From the NCBI RefSeq assembly GCF_900455735.1, contig NZ_UAUI01000003.1, positions 124,001 to 188,000 on the forward strand: DNA of 64,000 bases. Reading direction: 5' to 3'. Below the pieces are notes generated by a model that was not told the origin of the DNA, did not search any database, and saw only the letters and a list, made by a program, of their open reading frames with translations. Made by a program: the position numbers and the translations under genes. Every line of letters starts with the position of its first letter. Position 1 is the stretch's first letter. Positions 35,188 to 43,094 of this stretch are shown piece after piece. This DNA is from Rhodococcus wratislaviensis. GTDB lineage: Bacteria; Actinomycetota; Actinomycetes; Mycobacteriales; Mycobacteriaceae.

Positions 35188-36806
35188 GTACCTCCGAACT
35201 GCTACTCGCCCAGTCCACGACGTTGCGTGCGCCGGACATCGAATACGGTCAGCTGGCACCCATGTTGATCGTGTTCGGCGTGGCGGTCGCCGGCGTGCTC
35301 GTCGAGGCGTTCCTGCCCCGGCGCGGCCGCTACTCCAGCCATCTCGTACTCGCGCTCGGGGGACTCACCGCCGCGTTCGTGGCCGTCGTCATGCTCGCCG
35401 GGACCAGCGACTCCGCCGTCGGGGGCGCGGTGGCCGTCGACGGTCCGACGCTGTTCCTCCAGGGAACCATCCTGCTGATCTCGATCCCCGCGATCCTGCT
35501 CATCGCCGAGCGGAGCGTCGACAGCGGGGTCGGCGCGGCGACCGCGGAGGTCACGGCCACTAGTGCAGCCGAGCCGGAAGGCGGAACCGACGCCTTCACC
35601 CCGCAGGCGTTCGCCGTCCCCGGCAGCGTCGCCGAACGGGAGGCCACCAAGAACGCCCCGGGGCATACCGAGGTCTTTCCCCTCACCCTGTTCGCGGTCG
35701 GCGGAATGCTCCTGTTCCCGGCATCCAACGACCTCCTCACGATGTTCGTGGCGCTCGAGGTGCTCTCGCTGCCGCTGTACCTGCTGTGCGGGCTGGCGCG
35801 GCGTCGCCGCCTCCTCTCGCAGGAGGCGGCGCTCAAATACTTTCTGCTCGGGGCGTTCTCGTCGGCGTTCTTCCTGTTCGGTGTGGCGTTGCTGTACGGC
35901 TACGCCGGCACGGTCGAGTTGCCGCGGATCGGCGACGCGCTCGCCCGGGGCACCGACGACAAGACGCTGGCGCTGATCGGTACCGCGCTCCTGTCGGTGG
36001 GCCTGCTGTTCAAGATCGGCGCCGTCCCGTTCCACTCGTGGATTCCCGACGTCTACCAGGGTGCGCCGACGCCGATCACCGCGTTCATGGCGGCGGCCAC
36101 CAAGATCGCGGCAGTGGGTGCGATGCTGCGCATCTTCTACGTGGCACTGCCCGACCTGCGCGCGGACTGGCGGCCCGTGATGTGGGGCGTCGCCATCCTC
36201 ACCATGGTGGTCGGTGCGGTCATGGCGGTCACGCAGAACGACGTCAAGCGGATGCTCGCGTACTCGTCGGTTGCGCACGCCGGGTTCATCCTCACCGGTC
36301 TGATCGCGGCCAACCGGGCGGGTCTGTCGTCCACGATGTTCTATCTCCTGGCGTACGGATTCAGCACGCTCGGCGCGTTCGCCGTCGTCACCCTGGTGCG
36401 GGACAGCCGGGGCGAGGCGACGGACCTGTCGCGCTGGGCGGGGCTGGGGCGGCGTTCGCCACTGGTGGGTGGCGTCTTCGCGCTGTTCCTGCTGGCGTTC
36501 GCCGGAATCCCCTTGACGAGTGGGTTCGTCAGCAAGTTCGCGGTCTTCCAGGCCGCCATCGAGGGCGGTGCCGTTCCGCTCGTCCTCGTCGGTGTCGTCA
36601 GCAGCGCGATCGCGGCGTTCTTCTACGTCCGCGTCATCGTCCTGATGTTCTTCTCGGAGCCGCAGAGCGACGCCCCGACGATCGTGGTGCCCAGCATGTT
36701 CACCGCCGCGGCCATCGCGGTCGGAGTGGTGGTGACGGTGGTGCTCGGAATCCTGCCGCAGGGTGCACTCGATCTCGCGGACCAGGCTGCGGTGTTCTTC
36801 CGCTGA
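35184..36806 (+). CDS. nuoN: NADH-quinone oxidoreductase subunit N
   Basis: A 540-residue antiporter-like proton-pumping subunit and the last gene of the operon. Seen: FVALEVLSLPLYLLCGLARR (channel Glu), FKIGAVPFHSWIPDVYQGAPT, and QNDVKRMLAYSSVAHAGF. A hydrophilic insert of about 50 residues near residues 115-165 (rich in Ala, Glu, Thr) is longer than in E. coli. No hairpin terminator is visible after the stop, so read-through to the DUF1906 gene 176 bases away is possible. Confidence 0.95.
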   Translation: MSTSELLLAQSTTLRAPDIEYGQLAPMLIVFGVAVAGVLVEAFLPRRGRYSSHLVLALGGLTAAFVAVVMLAGTSDSAVGGAVAVDGPTLFLQGTILLISIPAILLIAERSVDSGVGAATAEVTATSAAEPEGGTDAFTPQAFAVPGSVAEREATKNAPGHTEVFPLTLFAVGGMLLFPASNDLLTMFVALEVLSLPLYLLCGLARRRRLLSQEAALKYFLLGAFSSAFFLFGVALLYGYAGTVELPRIGDALARGTDDKTLALIGTALLSVGLLFKIGAVPFHSWIPDVYQGAPTPITAFMAAATKIAAVGAMLRIFYVALPDLRADWRPVMWGVAILTMVVGAVMAVTQNDVKRMLAYSSVAHAGFILTGLIAANRAGLSSTMFYLLAYGFSTLGAFAVVTLVRDSRGEATDLSRWAGLGRRSPLVGGVFALFLLAFAGIPLTSGFVSKFAVFQAAIEGGAVPLVLVGVVSSAIAAFFYVRVIVLMFFSEPQSDAPTIVVPSMFTAAAIAVGVVVTVVLGILPQGALDLADQAAVFFR

Positions 36807-36982
36807 CTCGGGGCGCCGCCAGGCCGGTGCGGGTCGCGAGTGCCCGATGTGACGGATGTAGTCCAAGTGGCTGGCGGGACCCGTGTGAGTGTGGTGGAAT
36901 GCAAAACGGACAACATACCGACTGAGCGAGAGTGAATGTCGGAGACACGCCGGAGCGCGACCGATCGGATATGGGGGCCACA

Positions 36983-37705
36983 GTGCAGATTTCTCGACGA
37001 GACCTGTTCCGGTACGCGGCAGCGGGATCCGCCGTGGCCGGGATTGCGGCGCTCACGTCCACCACGTCCTCGGTCGCCGTCGCGAAGGCGGACAGCCTCG
37101 GCATCCTGATCGACTACGCCGGTGGGGTGCCGTCGGCGGACGCCATCCTCGAAGCCGGCTATGCCGGCGCCATCCGCTACGTGTCCGACCGCCGTCCAAG
37201 CGCCGAATGGATGGAAGGCAAGCCGATGCTCGCCGACGAGGCGCAGGCGTTGCTCGACGCCGGACTGTCGGTCGTCTCGTGCTACCAGTTCGGCAAGGGG
37301 CCGACGGCCGATTGGCGCGGCGGGCTCGAGGCGGGGAAGCGGCACGCGGAGCGCGGACTCGAATTACACCTCGCTGCAGGCGGTTCCGAGGACCGGCCCA
37401 TCTACGCGTCCATCGACGACAATCCCACGCCCGCCGATTTCCTGACCATGATCGCCCCGTATCTCGCCGGGTGGGAGTCGGTGGTCGGCAAGGCCAATAC
37501 CGGTATCTACGCCAATTCCAAGACACTGGATCTGGCGGTCCTCGCCGGGCTCGGGTCGTGGTACTGGCAGCACGACTGGGGCACGCCGGAGGGGTACGTC
37601 CACCCGTCGGCGCACCTGCATCAGTACGAGATCGATGCGAGCAACGTCGACGGGGTGGGCATCGACCTCAACGACATTCTGAAGCCCGACTACGGGCAGT
37701 GGTGA
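36983..37705 (+). CDS. Tat-exported DUF1906 protein (Rv2525c-like)
   Basis: A 240-residue exported protein with a twin-arginine signal (SRRDLFRYAA, then VAGIAALTSTTSSVAVAKA). The mature part has LIDYAGGVPSADAILEAGYA, IRYVSDRRPSAEWMEGKPM, SIDDNPTP and WQHDWGTPEGYVHP. This matches what I remember of M. tuberculosis Rv2525c over its full length, a glycoside-hydrolase-like barrel linked to the cell wall. GTG at 36983 has GGGGG 5 bases upstream; in-frame starts at 36932 and 36971 would lengthen the N-region. It converges with the next gene, 3 bases between stops. Confidence 0.85.
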   Translation: MQISRRDLFRYAAAGSAVAGIAALTSTTSSVAVAKADSLGILIDYAGGVPSADAILEAGYAGAIRYVSDRRPSAEWMEGKPMLADEAQALLDAGLSVVSCYQFGKGPTADWRGGLEAGKRHAERGLELHLAAGGSEDRPIYASIDDNPTPADFLTMIAPYLAGWESVVGKANTGIYANSKTLDLAVLAGLGSWYWQHDWGTPEGYVHPSAHLHQYEIDASNVDGVGIDLNDILKPDYGQW

Positions 37706-37708
37706 CGG

Positions 37709-38212
37709 CTAGGCCGCCGGTTGCCCGCCCATCCTCGAGAGCCACTCCCGGGCGTCGTCAGGTAGCCTGCCGACGGCTTCCGCTGCGCGGCACCACTTCT
37801 TGGCCGCGGCGAGGAAATTCATCGGGTTGTACGCGTCTTCCTCGCGCGACCACAGGTTGTCGCCGGCGTAGTGCAGGATCGTGATGTTGGCTGCGGCGTG
37901 TTCCGAACCGTCGCCGGGATCCTCCATGGGGTTGTCTATCTCGCAGATCACCCATCCGCGGTCCTCGTCGATCACGTACCAGTTCGCCGGGAACGATGTC
38001 ATCCGGCTGCCGGGGAAGGCCGACATGGTCCGCGTGACCCATGTCCGAATGGCCTCGCGTCCGTCGAAGTCTCCGAAGGCGTGCTCGACGTACGTGGCGT
38101 CTTCCGTGAAGAGGTCGGCGAAGCCGTTCCAGTCTCCGAGTTCGACGCAGCGGCTGACGGTCCGCTGGTAGTGCGCGAAGGCCTCTTCGAGCTCGGCACG
38201 ACTCCACGGCAT
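37709..38212 (-). CDS. SnoaL/NTF2-like protein
   Basis: A 167-residue soluble protein with the SnoaL-like (NTF2 fold) layout: YQRTVSRCVELGDWNGFADL, FTEDATYVEHAFGDFDGREA, IRTWVTRTM, then a beta-rich half (ICEIDNPMEDPGD, ANITILHYAG) and a C-terminal helix pair. Members are cyclases, isomerases or binding proteins; the function here is unknown. The frame extends upstream, but ATG 38212 with GAAGGG 8 bases before it fits the fold's start. Confidence 0.78.
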   Translation of the reverse strand: MPWSRAELEEAFAHYQRTVSRCVELGDWNGFADLFTEDATYVEHAFGDFDGREAIRTWVTRTMSAFPGSRMTSFPANWYVIDEDRGWVICEIDNPMEDPGDGSEHAAANITILHYAGDNLWSREEDAYNPMNFLAAAKKWCRAAEAVGRLPDDAREWLSRMGGQPAA

Positions 38213-38385
38213 GTGTGCATCCCTTCTCTCGTCCGGCGCCCCGATTGTGAGCGCCTCGGAAAATAAGAACACGTTTCAGTTCGAGTGTGGGGCGTTATCC
38301 GGTGGATGGGAGTGTGAAACGCTCCGCGAGGCAACTCCGATTACCTGTTGTCACTCTTTTCACTCTGAACCCGGAGGTTCTCCCG

Positions 38386-38460
38386 ATGGAACTGCTGGTC
38401 AATTTCGTGTACACCGTCGCCTCGGTCCTCTACACCGCGCTGTTCGTCAACGGATCCTGA
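38386..38460 (+). CDS. 24-residue hydrophobic peptide
   Basis: ATG 38386 to TGA 38460 encodes MELLVNFVYTVASVLYTALF followed by VNGS. It is one membrane-spanning helix with almost no charge apart from Glu2. GGAGG lies 8 bases upstream, as good a ribosome site as any in the window. It sits between a leftward SnoaL-like gene and a rightward marR gene, just ahead of the marR operator-like palindromes. It may be a small membrane peptide or a leader peptide. Not recognised as a known family. Confidence 0.55.
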   Translation: MELLVNFVYTVASVLYTALFVNGS

Positions 38461-38467
38461 TGAAAAA

Positions 38468-38500
38468 TGTGCACACTACACACTGTGTGTATGGTGCACA
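38468..38500. promoter_or_regulatory. Nested palindromes, candidate MarR operator
   Basis: TGTGCAC (38468-38474) and GTGCACA (38494-38500) form an outer inverted repeat. ACACAC and GTGTGT around one T (38478-38490) form an inner one. The site lies just upstream of the marR start at 38543, where autorepression sites of MarR regulators usually lie. Confidence 0.5.
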
Positions 38501-38542
38501 ATAATGCCTCGGGCAGAATGACGGTAACTAGGGGAGGTGTCG

Positions 38543-39007
38543 GTGTCCGAACGCGACGAGGTGGCGGCAGATGTCGAGAACGAATTGACATTGCTGTCGC
38601 GCTATCACGCCCATGCGCAACGGGCGGGATTCCAACTCGACCGTTCCGCCTACCTCCTCCTCGGACGTCTGGAACTGGAACATCCGCTCAGCCTCAAACA
38701 GCTTGCCGAGGCATTCCGGCTCGACATCTCGACGATCAACCGGCAGATCGGCGCCCTGCTGAAGCGCGGGCTCGTCGATCGCGTCCCCGACCCGGACGGG
38801 GGAATGGCCCGCAAGGTCGAGGCCACCGCGCTGGGGCTCGAACAGCTTCACGCCGACCGGGCGCTGGGCCGAAAAGGAGTCGAGCGCATCATCGCCGAGT
38901 GGAGCGACCACGACCGGGACGAGCTGCGGCGGCTGCTGACGAAGTTCAACGGTGAGATCGAGAAGTACGACGGCAACTCCTGGCCGCGCGCCGGACGGAC
39001 GTCCTGA
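38543..39007 (+). CDS. MarR-family transcriptional regulator
   Basis: A 154-residue winged-helix DNA-binding protein. The helix-turn-helix is seen in LSLKQLAEAFRLDISTINRQ, followed by the wing LLKRGLVDRVPDPDGGMARKV and a C-terminal dimerisation helix. GTG 38543 is preferred to GTG 38537 because GGGGAGG ends 5 bases before it. The ligand is unknown. Nearest candidate targets are itself and the 24-residue peptide gene. Confidence 0.86.
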   Translation: MSERDEVAADVENELTLLSRYHAHAQRAGFQLDRSAYLLLGRLELEHPLSLKQLAEAFRLDISTINRQIGALLKRGLVDRVPDPDGGMARKVEATALGLEQLHADRALGRKGVERIIAEWSDHDRDELRRLLTKFNGEIEKYDGNSWPRAGRTS

Positions 39008-39017
39008 CCGGATCGCG

Positions 39018-39383
39018 TCAGGACTGGACGTGCGCGGTCGCGTCCCGGGCGAGGTCCGGTTCCTCGGCGATGACCGTGAGGTGAGGGTGTTCCGGCGGCG
39101 AGTCGTGCCACCCCTTCCACGACATCAGGGACCACCGCGACAGCCCCGACAGTGCAGACCCGAGGCTGGCGAACGAGCCGGTGCTCAGTGCCGAGCCGGC
39201 CGACCCGACCGACCCGATGGAGAGCACCGAGCCGACACTCCCGATGGACAGGATGGAGTAGGCGGAACCGATCGAGAGGATCGATCCCTCCGAACGGATC
39301 GACAGTATGGAACGCCGGGCGTGTCGCGATCGCAGTGAGTGGTCTGGTGTGTGGTGCGTCGAGGGCATCCCTCGGTCTACCAC
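39018..39383 (-). CDS. Nonapeptide-repeat protein (GS-I/V-LSIGS), unknown function
   Basis: A 121-residue protein. An N-terminal basic region (STHHTPDHSLRSRHARR) is followed by about five copies of a nine-residue unit, [G/Y]S[I/V]LSIGS[V/A], with later copies degraded (GSALSTGSF, GSALSGLS). The C-terminus is ordinary (WKGWHDSPPEHPHLTVIAEE). The regular small/hydrophobic spacing would suit a beta-helix or stacked fold; this is inference. The start is uncertain: GTG 39383 lacks a ribosome site, and ATG 39368 has one directly adjacent. Coding is favoured by the regular amino-acid repeat with varied codons. Confidence 0.6.
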   Translation of the reverse strand: MVDRGMPSTHHTPDHSLRSRHARRSILSIRSEGSILSIGSAYSILSIGSVGSVLSIGSVGSAGSALSTGSFASLGSALSGLSRWSLMSWKGWHDSPPEHPHLTVIAEEPDLARDATAHVQS

Positions 39384-39420
39384 GGTGGTGCCGTCGGCAA
39401 ACAGAGAAGCGGTGCAGACA

Positions 39421-39466
39421 TGAGCGAAGGGCCCTTCCGGAAAAATCCGGAAGGGCCCTTCGCTCA
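39421..39466. terminator. 21-bp perfect hairpin terminator
   Basis: Arms 39421-39441 and 39446-39466 are perfectly complementary over 21 bases with an AAAA loop. It lies 11 bases beyond the stop of the leftward secreted-protein gene and upstream of the leftward repeat-protein gene, so it should end the former's transcript and insulate the latter. Confidence 0.85.
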
Positions 39467-39477
39467 GCTGTGGAGAG

Positions 39478-40260
39478 TTACGCGACCTGGAACATGCCGA
39501 CGGTGGGGAGGAAGCTGCACGTGATCGGCGCGGCGCCTTCCTTCTGCGTGGTCAGTCCGCCCGACACGACCGCGAGGACGCGACCCGGGCCGGTGTCCGC
39601 GATCGCCGACAAGGTTGCCGGTCCGTCGGGGTTGATCTTGGCCTCGTTGGTGAGGTTCTGGGTGGCGCGCCGCTGGTTGTCCAGGTTGATCCACGTCACG
39701 GTCAGTGGATTGGGCTGTTCGGCGGCAACGGAACTGGTTCCGAGGGCGGTGAACACGAAACCGGCCTGACCTGCCTTGGGTCCGGGCGGGGGCAGCTGGG
39801 CGGGACCGGGGACCGCGAGTGCGGTGCCCACGGAGTCGGCGCCCTCTCCGATGCAGCCCTTGCCGATGGTCGGGTAGAGGAACTGCGCGATGACGGGTGC
39901 GTTCTCCTGCGGGATCTCGGGTCCGCCGCCGCCACTGCCGTCGAGGAACGTGATGACGCGCTCGAGGGTGGACTTGAGCTCCGGCGGGATTCCGGGGGCC
40001 TCGAGAAGGTTGCGGGCCTGGTCCAGGATCGCGTCCTGAGGTCCTGCTGCGATGTCTTCGGTACCAGCGGCTGCGCCGATGATCGCGGGTGCGAACGATG
40101 CGAGCATCTCCACGGGGATGCCTTCGGGCACGGGCGGCGGCGTCGGCTGCGCACTCGCCTGGGCCGGCACTGCCATAGCGGCTGCTGCGGCAACAGCGAG
40201 AGCAGTCACTGCTCTGCGCATACCTCGGGTTCGAAGCACAGTCTCCCCATCCTTAGTCAT
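39478..40260 (-). CDS. Secreted protein conserved in mycolate bacteria
   Basis: A 260-residue exported protein. A signal peptide with hydrophobic core AVTALAVAAAAAMAVP ends near QASA. The mature part starts with a Pro-rich stretch (QPTPPPVPEG) and contains PTIGKGCIGEGADS and a late Cys in PITCSFLP, likely a disulfide pair. C-terminal beta-rich sequence: LTVTWINLDNQRR and LAVVSGGLT. I recall similar secreted proteins in mycobacteria and rhodococci but no function. ATG 40260 lacks a ribosome site; GTG 40239 (VLRTRGMRR) with GGGGAG just upstream may be the real start. Confidence 0.75.
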   Translation of the reverse strand: MTKDGETVLRTRGMRRAVTALAVAAAAAMAVPAQASAQPTPPPVPEGIPVEMLASFAPAIIGAAAGTEDIAAGPQDAILDQARNLLEAPGIPPELKSTLERVITFLDGSGGGGPEIPQENAPVIAQFLYPTIGKGCIGEGADSVGTALAVPGPAQLPPPGPKAGQAGFVFTALGTSSVAAEQPNPLTVTWINLDNQRRATQNLTNEAKINPDGPATLSAIADTGPGRVLAVVSGGLTTQKEGAAPITCSFLPTVGMFQVA

Positions 40261-40578
40261 AACAGCGTGGACGACAACTCAATCCACGTCTGACGGCTCG
40301 GGGGGTCACTCTATGTACAGCGCCCCCGGGTTGTACAGCTCACGAGTTCGTTCACCGATAGCTGCGGCATCCCGGTGGGAGTGTATGGCATACAGACCCC
40401 GACGGTGATCTTCCGGTGACCATAGCTTGTGGCACGTGTGGTTCGTGTGATTGGTGATGCAACTGTTACGCGCGGCTACGGACACCTCGGGGGCCGCGGA
40501 GGGCGCCGTCTACGCTGTGCGGGACCGTTTCGGGATCGGCTGAGACATCTACACACCTCACGGGGAGAGCACCACACT
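40261..40578. promoter_or_regulatory. 318-bp divergent intergenic region
   Basis: Lies between the leftward secreted-protein gene and the rightward pimE-like gene, so it holds both promoters. Two TGTACA palindromes (40314-40319 and 40332-40337) are spaced 18 bases apart start to start. A palindrome GTATGGCATAC follows near 40383. GGGGAGAG (40562-40569) is the ribosome site of the rightward gene. No coding frame is convincing. Confidence 0.45.
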
Positions 40579-41910
40579 GTGTCCGACCATGCAGCGTCCG
40601 ACGACGGAGCAGCCTCCGACGACCCGTCCTCCGTGCGTTCTCCCGCGTCCCGGGGAGCGTCCGCCCTGCACGGCTTGTTGCGGTGCGCGCCTGTGCTTCT
40701 CGTGTTGTCGGTGCTCGGGCGCATGGCGTGGACGCTGTTGAGTCCCAACGGGATGAACCTCGTCGACCTGCACGTCTACGTCGACGGTTCCGAGGCGCTC
40801 CGTGGTGGCAGTCTCTACGACTTCACCTATTCGGAAGTGACACCGGACTTTCCGCTGCCGTTCACCTACCCACCATTCGCCGCGCTGGTCTTCTTTCCCC
40901 TGCATTACCTGCCGTTCCCGCTGGTCGGGGTCGGCTGGCAACTGCTCACGATCCTCGCCCTGTACGCGCTGGCGCGAATGAGCCTGGGGCTCGTGCTCGG
41001 AGACGCCGCGCACAGCCCGCACTGGCGGGCGGTCGCGGTGCTGTGGACCACGGTGGGGGTGTGGGTGGAACCGGTGCGCACCACGCTGGACTACGGCCAG
41101 ATCAACGTGTTCCTCGCGCTGCTCGTGATGACCGCGGTCCGCAGCTCCCGGTGGTGGCTGTCCGGTGCGCTCGTCGGTTTCGCCGCCGGGATCAAATTGA
41201 CCCCGGCGATCACCGGCCTCTACTTCCTGATGCAGCGCCGGTGGAAGGCCGCGGTCTTCTCGGGTGTCGCGTTCGCCGCGACCGTCGGAGTCAGTTACCT
41301 CCTGATCGGCTCGGAGGCGCGGGAGTACTTCACCCACCTGCTCGGTGACGCCGATCGCATCGGGCCGGTCGGCTCGGTGTGGAATCAGTCCCTGCGCGGC
41401 GCGTTGTCGCGGCTGCTCGGGTACGACGTCGAGACGGGCGTCCTCTGGATGTTTGCCGTGGCGGTCACGGTGGTCCTCGCCGTCCTGGCCTGGCGGGCGA
41501 TCGCCCGGGACGATCGGCTCGGCACCCTCGTCATCGTCGAGTTGCTGGGGCTGCTCGTCTCACCGATCTCGTGGTCGCACCACTGGGTGTGGGTCATTCC
41601 GATGCTGATCTGGTTGCTGCACGGCCCCTACGGATCGATGCTGGGCACCCGGATCCTCGCCGGATACTGGCTCGTCACCACCCTCATCGGCGTGCCGTGG
41701 GTTCTCAGCTTCTTCCAGGACTCGATCTGGCTGATCTCCCGGCCCGCGGTACTCGCGTGGCTGGGCACGGTCGACGTCGTCGGCGCATTCGGTGTCTACG
41801 CCTGGGTGGCCTACGCCGGACGCCGCACACAGCGTGCCGCCGCGGTCACCGGCACGATCAGCCCGCCAGTGCGTCGATCTGCGCAGCAAGATCCAGATCC
41901 AGCTGCGTGA
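40579..41910 (+). CDS. pimE: Polyprenol-phosphate mannosyltransferase, GT87 family (PimE-like)
   Basis: A 443-residue membrane glycosyltransferase with about ten helices. GT87 enzymes use polyprenyl-phosphate mannose on the outer face of the membrane; PimE adds an alpha-1,2 mannose in polar PIM synthesis. The expected catalytic Asp is in the first periplasmic loop, NLVDLHVY (about residue 63). FTYPPFAALVFFPLHYLP, LDYGQINVFLALLV and FAAGIKLTPAI are typical. The PimE assignment also rests on order: M. tuberculosis has pimE, phhB and mutT2 together. GTG 40579 follows GGGGAGAG by 9 bases. Confidence 0.82.
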   Translation: MSDHAASDDGAASDDPSSVRSPASRGASALHGLLRCAPVLLVLSVLGRMAWTLLSPNGMNLVDLHVYVDGSEALRGGSLYDFTYSEVTPDFPLPFTYPPFAALVFFPLHYLPFPLVGVGWQLLTILALYALARMSLGLVLGDAAHSPHWRAVAVLWTTVGVWVEPVRTTLDYGQINVFLALLVMTAVRSSRWWLSGALVGFAAGIKLTPAITGLYFLMQRRWKAAVFSGVAFAATVGVSYLLIGSEAREYFTHLLGDADRIGPVGSVWNQSLRGALSRLLGYDVETGVLWMFAVAVTVVLAVLAWRAIARDDRLGTLVIVELLGLLVSPISWSHHWVWVIPMLIWLLHGPYGSMLGTRILAGYWLVTTLIGVPWVLSFFQDSIWLISRPAVLAWLGTVDVVGAFGVYAWVAYAGRRTQRAAAVTGTISPPVRRSAQQDPDPAA

Positions 41911-42142
41911 GCCCGCCGGCGGAATGCGTCGACAGCGTGTAGGTGACCTTGCGCCACCTGATGTCGATGTCCGGATGGTGGTTCGCGGCCTCCGCCGCCT
42001 CCGCGACCTTCCCGACCAGCTCGACGGCGTCGGGGAAACTCGGCGACTCGACGGTGCGGACGAGGGAATCACCCGCCCGCCGCCACCCGGGCAGTTCTGC
42101 GAGCGCGGTGTCGATCTCTCCGTCTGACAGCAACTCGGCCAT
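41858..42142 (-). CDS. phhB: Pterin-4a-carbinolamine dehydratase
   Basis: A 94-residue protein of the PCD/DCoH family, recycling oxidised pterin cofactor. The active-site motif is in NHHPDIDIRWRKVTYTLSTH; the N-terminus ELPGWRRAGDSLVRTVES also fits. ATG 42142 gives the usual length. Its 3' end overlaps the convergent pimE gene by 53 bases. It is divergent from mutT2 with only 16 bases between starts, so the promoters must overlap. Confidence 0.9.
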   Translation of the reverse strand: MAELLSDGEIDTALAELPGWRRAGDSLVRTVESPSFPDAVELVGKVAEAAEAANHHPDIDIRWRKVTYTLSTHSAGGLTQLDLDLAAQIDALAG

Positions 42143-42158
42143 ACCCCATGATGGTGCG

Positions 42159-42581
42159 GTGCCAGTGGAACGTGCAAGGCCTGCCGACCACACCGGAGAG
42201 GTGGTGGCGGCCGCGATCATCGTCGACGGCCGGCTGTTGCTCGCGCAGCGGACGCGGCCCCCGGAACTCGCGGGACAGTGGGAGCTGCCCGGGGGCAAGG
42301 CGGAGGCGGGGGAGACCGCCGACGACGCGCTGCGCCGCGAACTGCGAGAAGAGCTCGGGGTCGAGGTGTCGGGCGGCGACCGGATCGGTGAGGACGTGCC
42401 GCTGCCCGACGGCCGGGTGCTCCGCGCGTACCGGGTCGAACTGGTGTCGGGAACGCCCGTCGCACTCGATCACGCGGAACTGCGGTGGGTGGACGGACGG
42501 GAACTGGGGGAGATCGACCTCGTCGGCAACGACCGCGGGTGGGTGCCGGACCTGCGGCTGCACTTGAAAGGGTGGGGCTGA
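42159..42581 (+). CDS. mutT2: Nudix hydrolase, MutT2-like
   Basis: A 140-residue nucleotide-pool cleaning or pyrophosphohydrolase enzyme. The Nudix box runs from GGKAEAGET through RRELREELGV. RTRPPELAGQWELPGGK, RIGEDVPLPDGRVLRAYRV and LVGNDRGWVPDL match what I remember of mycobacterial MutT2, which acts on dCTP and related nucleotides. The start is not certain (GTG 42159 or 42168). Position next to phhB and pimE supports the MutT2 assignment. Confidence 0.85.
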   Translation: MPVERARPADHTGEVVAAAIIVDGRLLLAQRTRPPELAGQWELPGGKAEAGETADDALRRELREELGVEVSGGDRIGEDVPLPDGRVLRAYRVELVSGTPVALDHAELRWVDGRELGEIDLVGNDRGWVPDLRLHLKGWG

Positions 42582-42583
42582 CC

Positions 42584-42760
42584 TCAGGCTGCGCGGGCCT
42601 TCTTGAGCCCCTTCTTCAGTTCCTTCTTGGAAGCGCCCTCGTTCTCGAGCTTCTTCATGCGCATGATGACCACCGGGCACTTGATGCAGCGCGTCTTGCT
42701 GCGGCAGCACTTCTTCTTCGGTTTGAGACCCGAGACCTTGCTGGCCTTCACCTTGCCCAT
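42584..42760 (-). CDS. 58-residue basic Cys-rich protein
   Basis: Small, strongly basic protein starting MGKVKASKVSGLKPKKKCCR. It has four cysteines as KCCRSKTRCIKCP, which could bind one zinc ion, and a Lys-rich C-terminal helix (SKKELKKGLKKARAA). It may bind nucleic acid or ribosomes. I recall small KKKCCRS-type proteins in many actinobacteria, but no function. ATG 42760; a weak GGAAGG lies far upstream. It converges with mutT2, 2 bases between stops. Confidence 0.7.
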   Translation of the reverse strand: MGKVKASKVSGLKPKKKCCRSKTRCIKCPVVIMRMKKLENEGASKKELKKGLKKARAA

Positions 42761-43094
42761 ACTCGGCGCGGCCTTCCTACTACGGTGAACACCGGTATCT
42801 GCCGGCTCCACCCAGGTTAGCGTCCCCTCAGCTTTCGGCCCCGATCCACACCCGAGACAGGCCGAATTCGACGTGGCGCAGATCACTTTACGCTGGTCGG
42901 GCAGGCCCCGGGCGGCCGGCGATGCGCGAAGTAGGCGCTCGGGCGGGTAGTATTCACGTGGCCGCGATGCCTGCACTGGGCGATTTACCATCGCCTCGAC
43001 GAGGATTCTGAATCGAGATGACAAGGCGGCCGCCAGAAAGCCGTGCGAGGGAACTTTCGCGTGGCCGAATCAACTCAGCCAGGAGAGCCACCGC
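42761..43094. promoter_or_regulatory. 334-bp region upstream of typA
   Basis: Divergent region between the small basic protein gene and typA. It probably holds the typA promoter (TAGTAT at 42947-42952 fits a -10 pattern, without a good -35). Weak inverted repeats occur around 42976-42995. The typA ribosome site CAGGAGAG lies at about 43080-43087. No gene or known riboswitch recognised. Confidence 0.4.

Noticed and set aside
36807..36982. Terminator after nuoN
   Set aside because: No stem of useful length was found in this gap.
42761..43094. Riboswitch or structured leader upstream of typA
   Set aside because: Only weak inverted repeats and no known aptamer pattern. The length is explained by a divergent promoter region.
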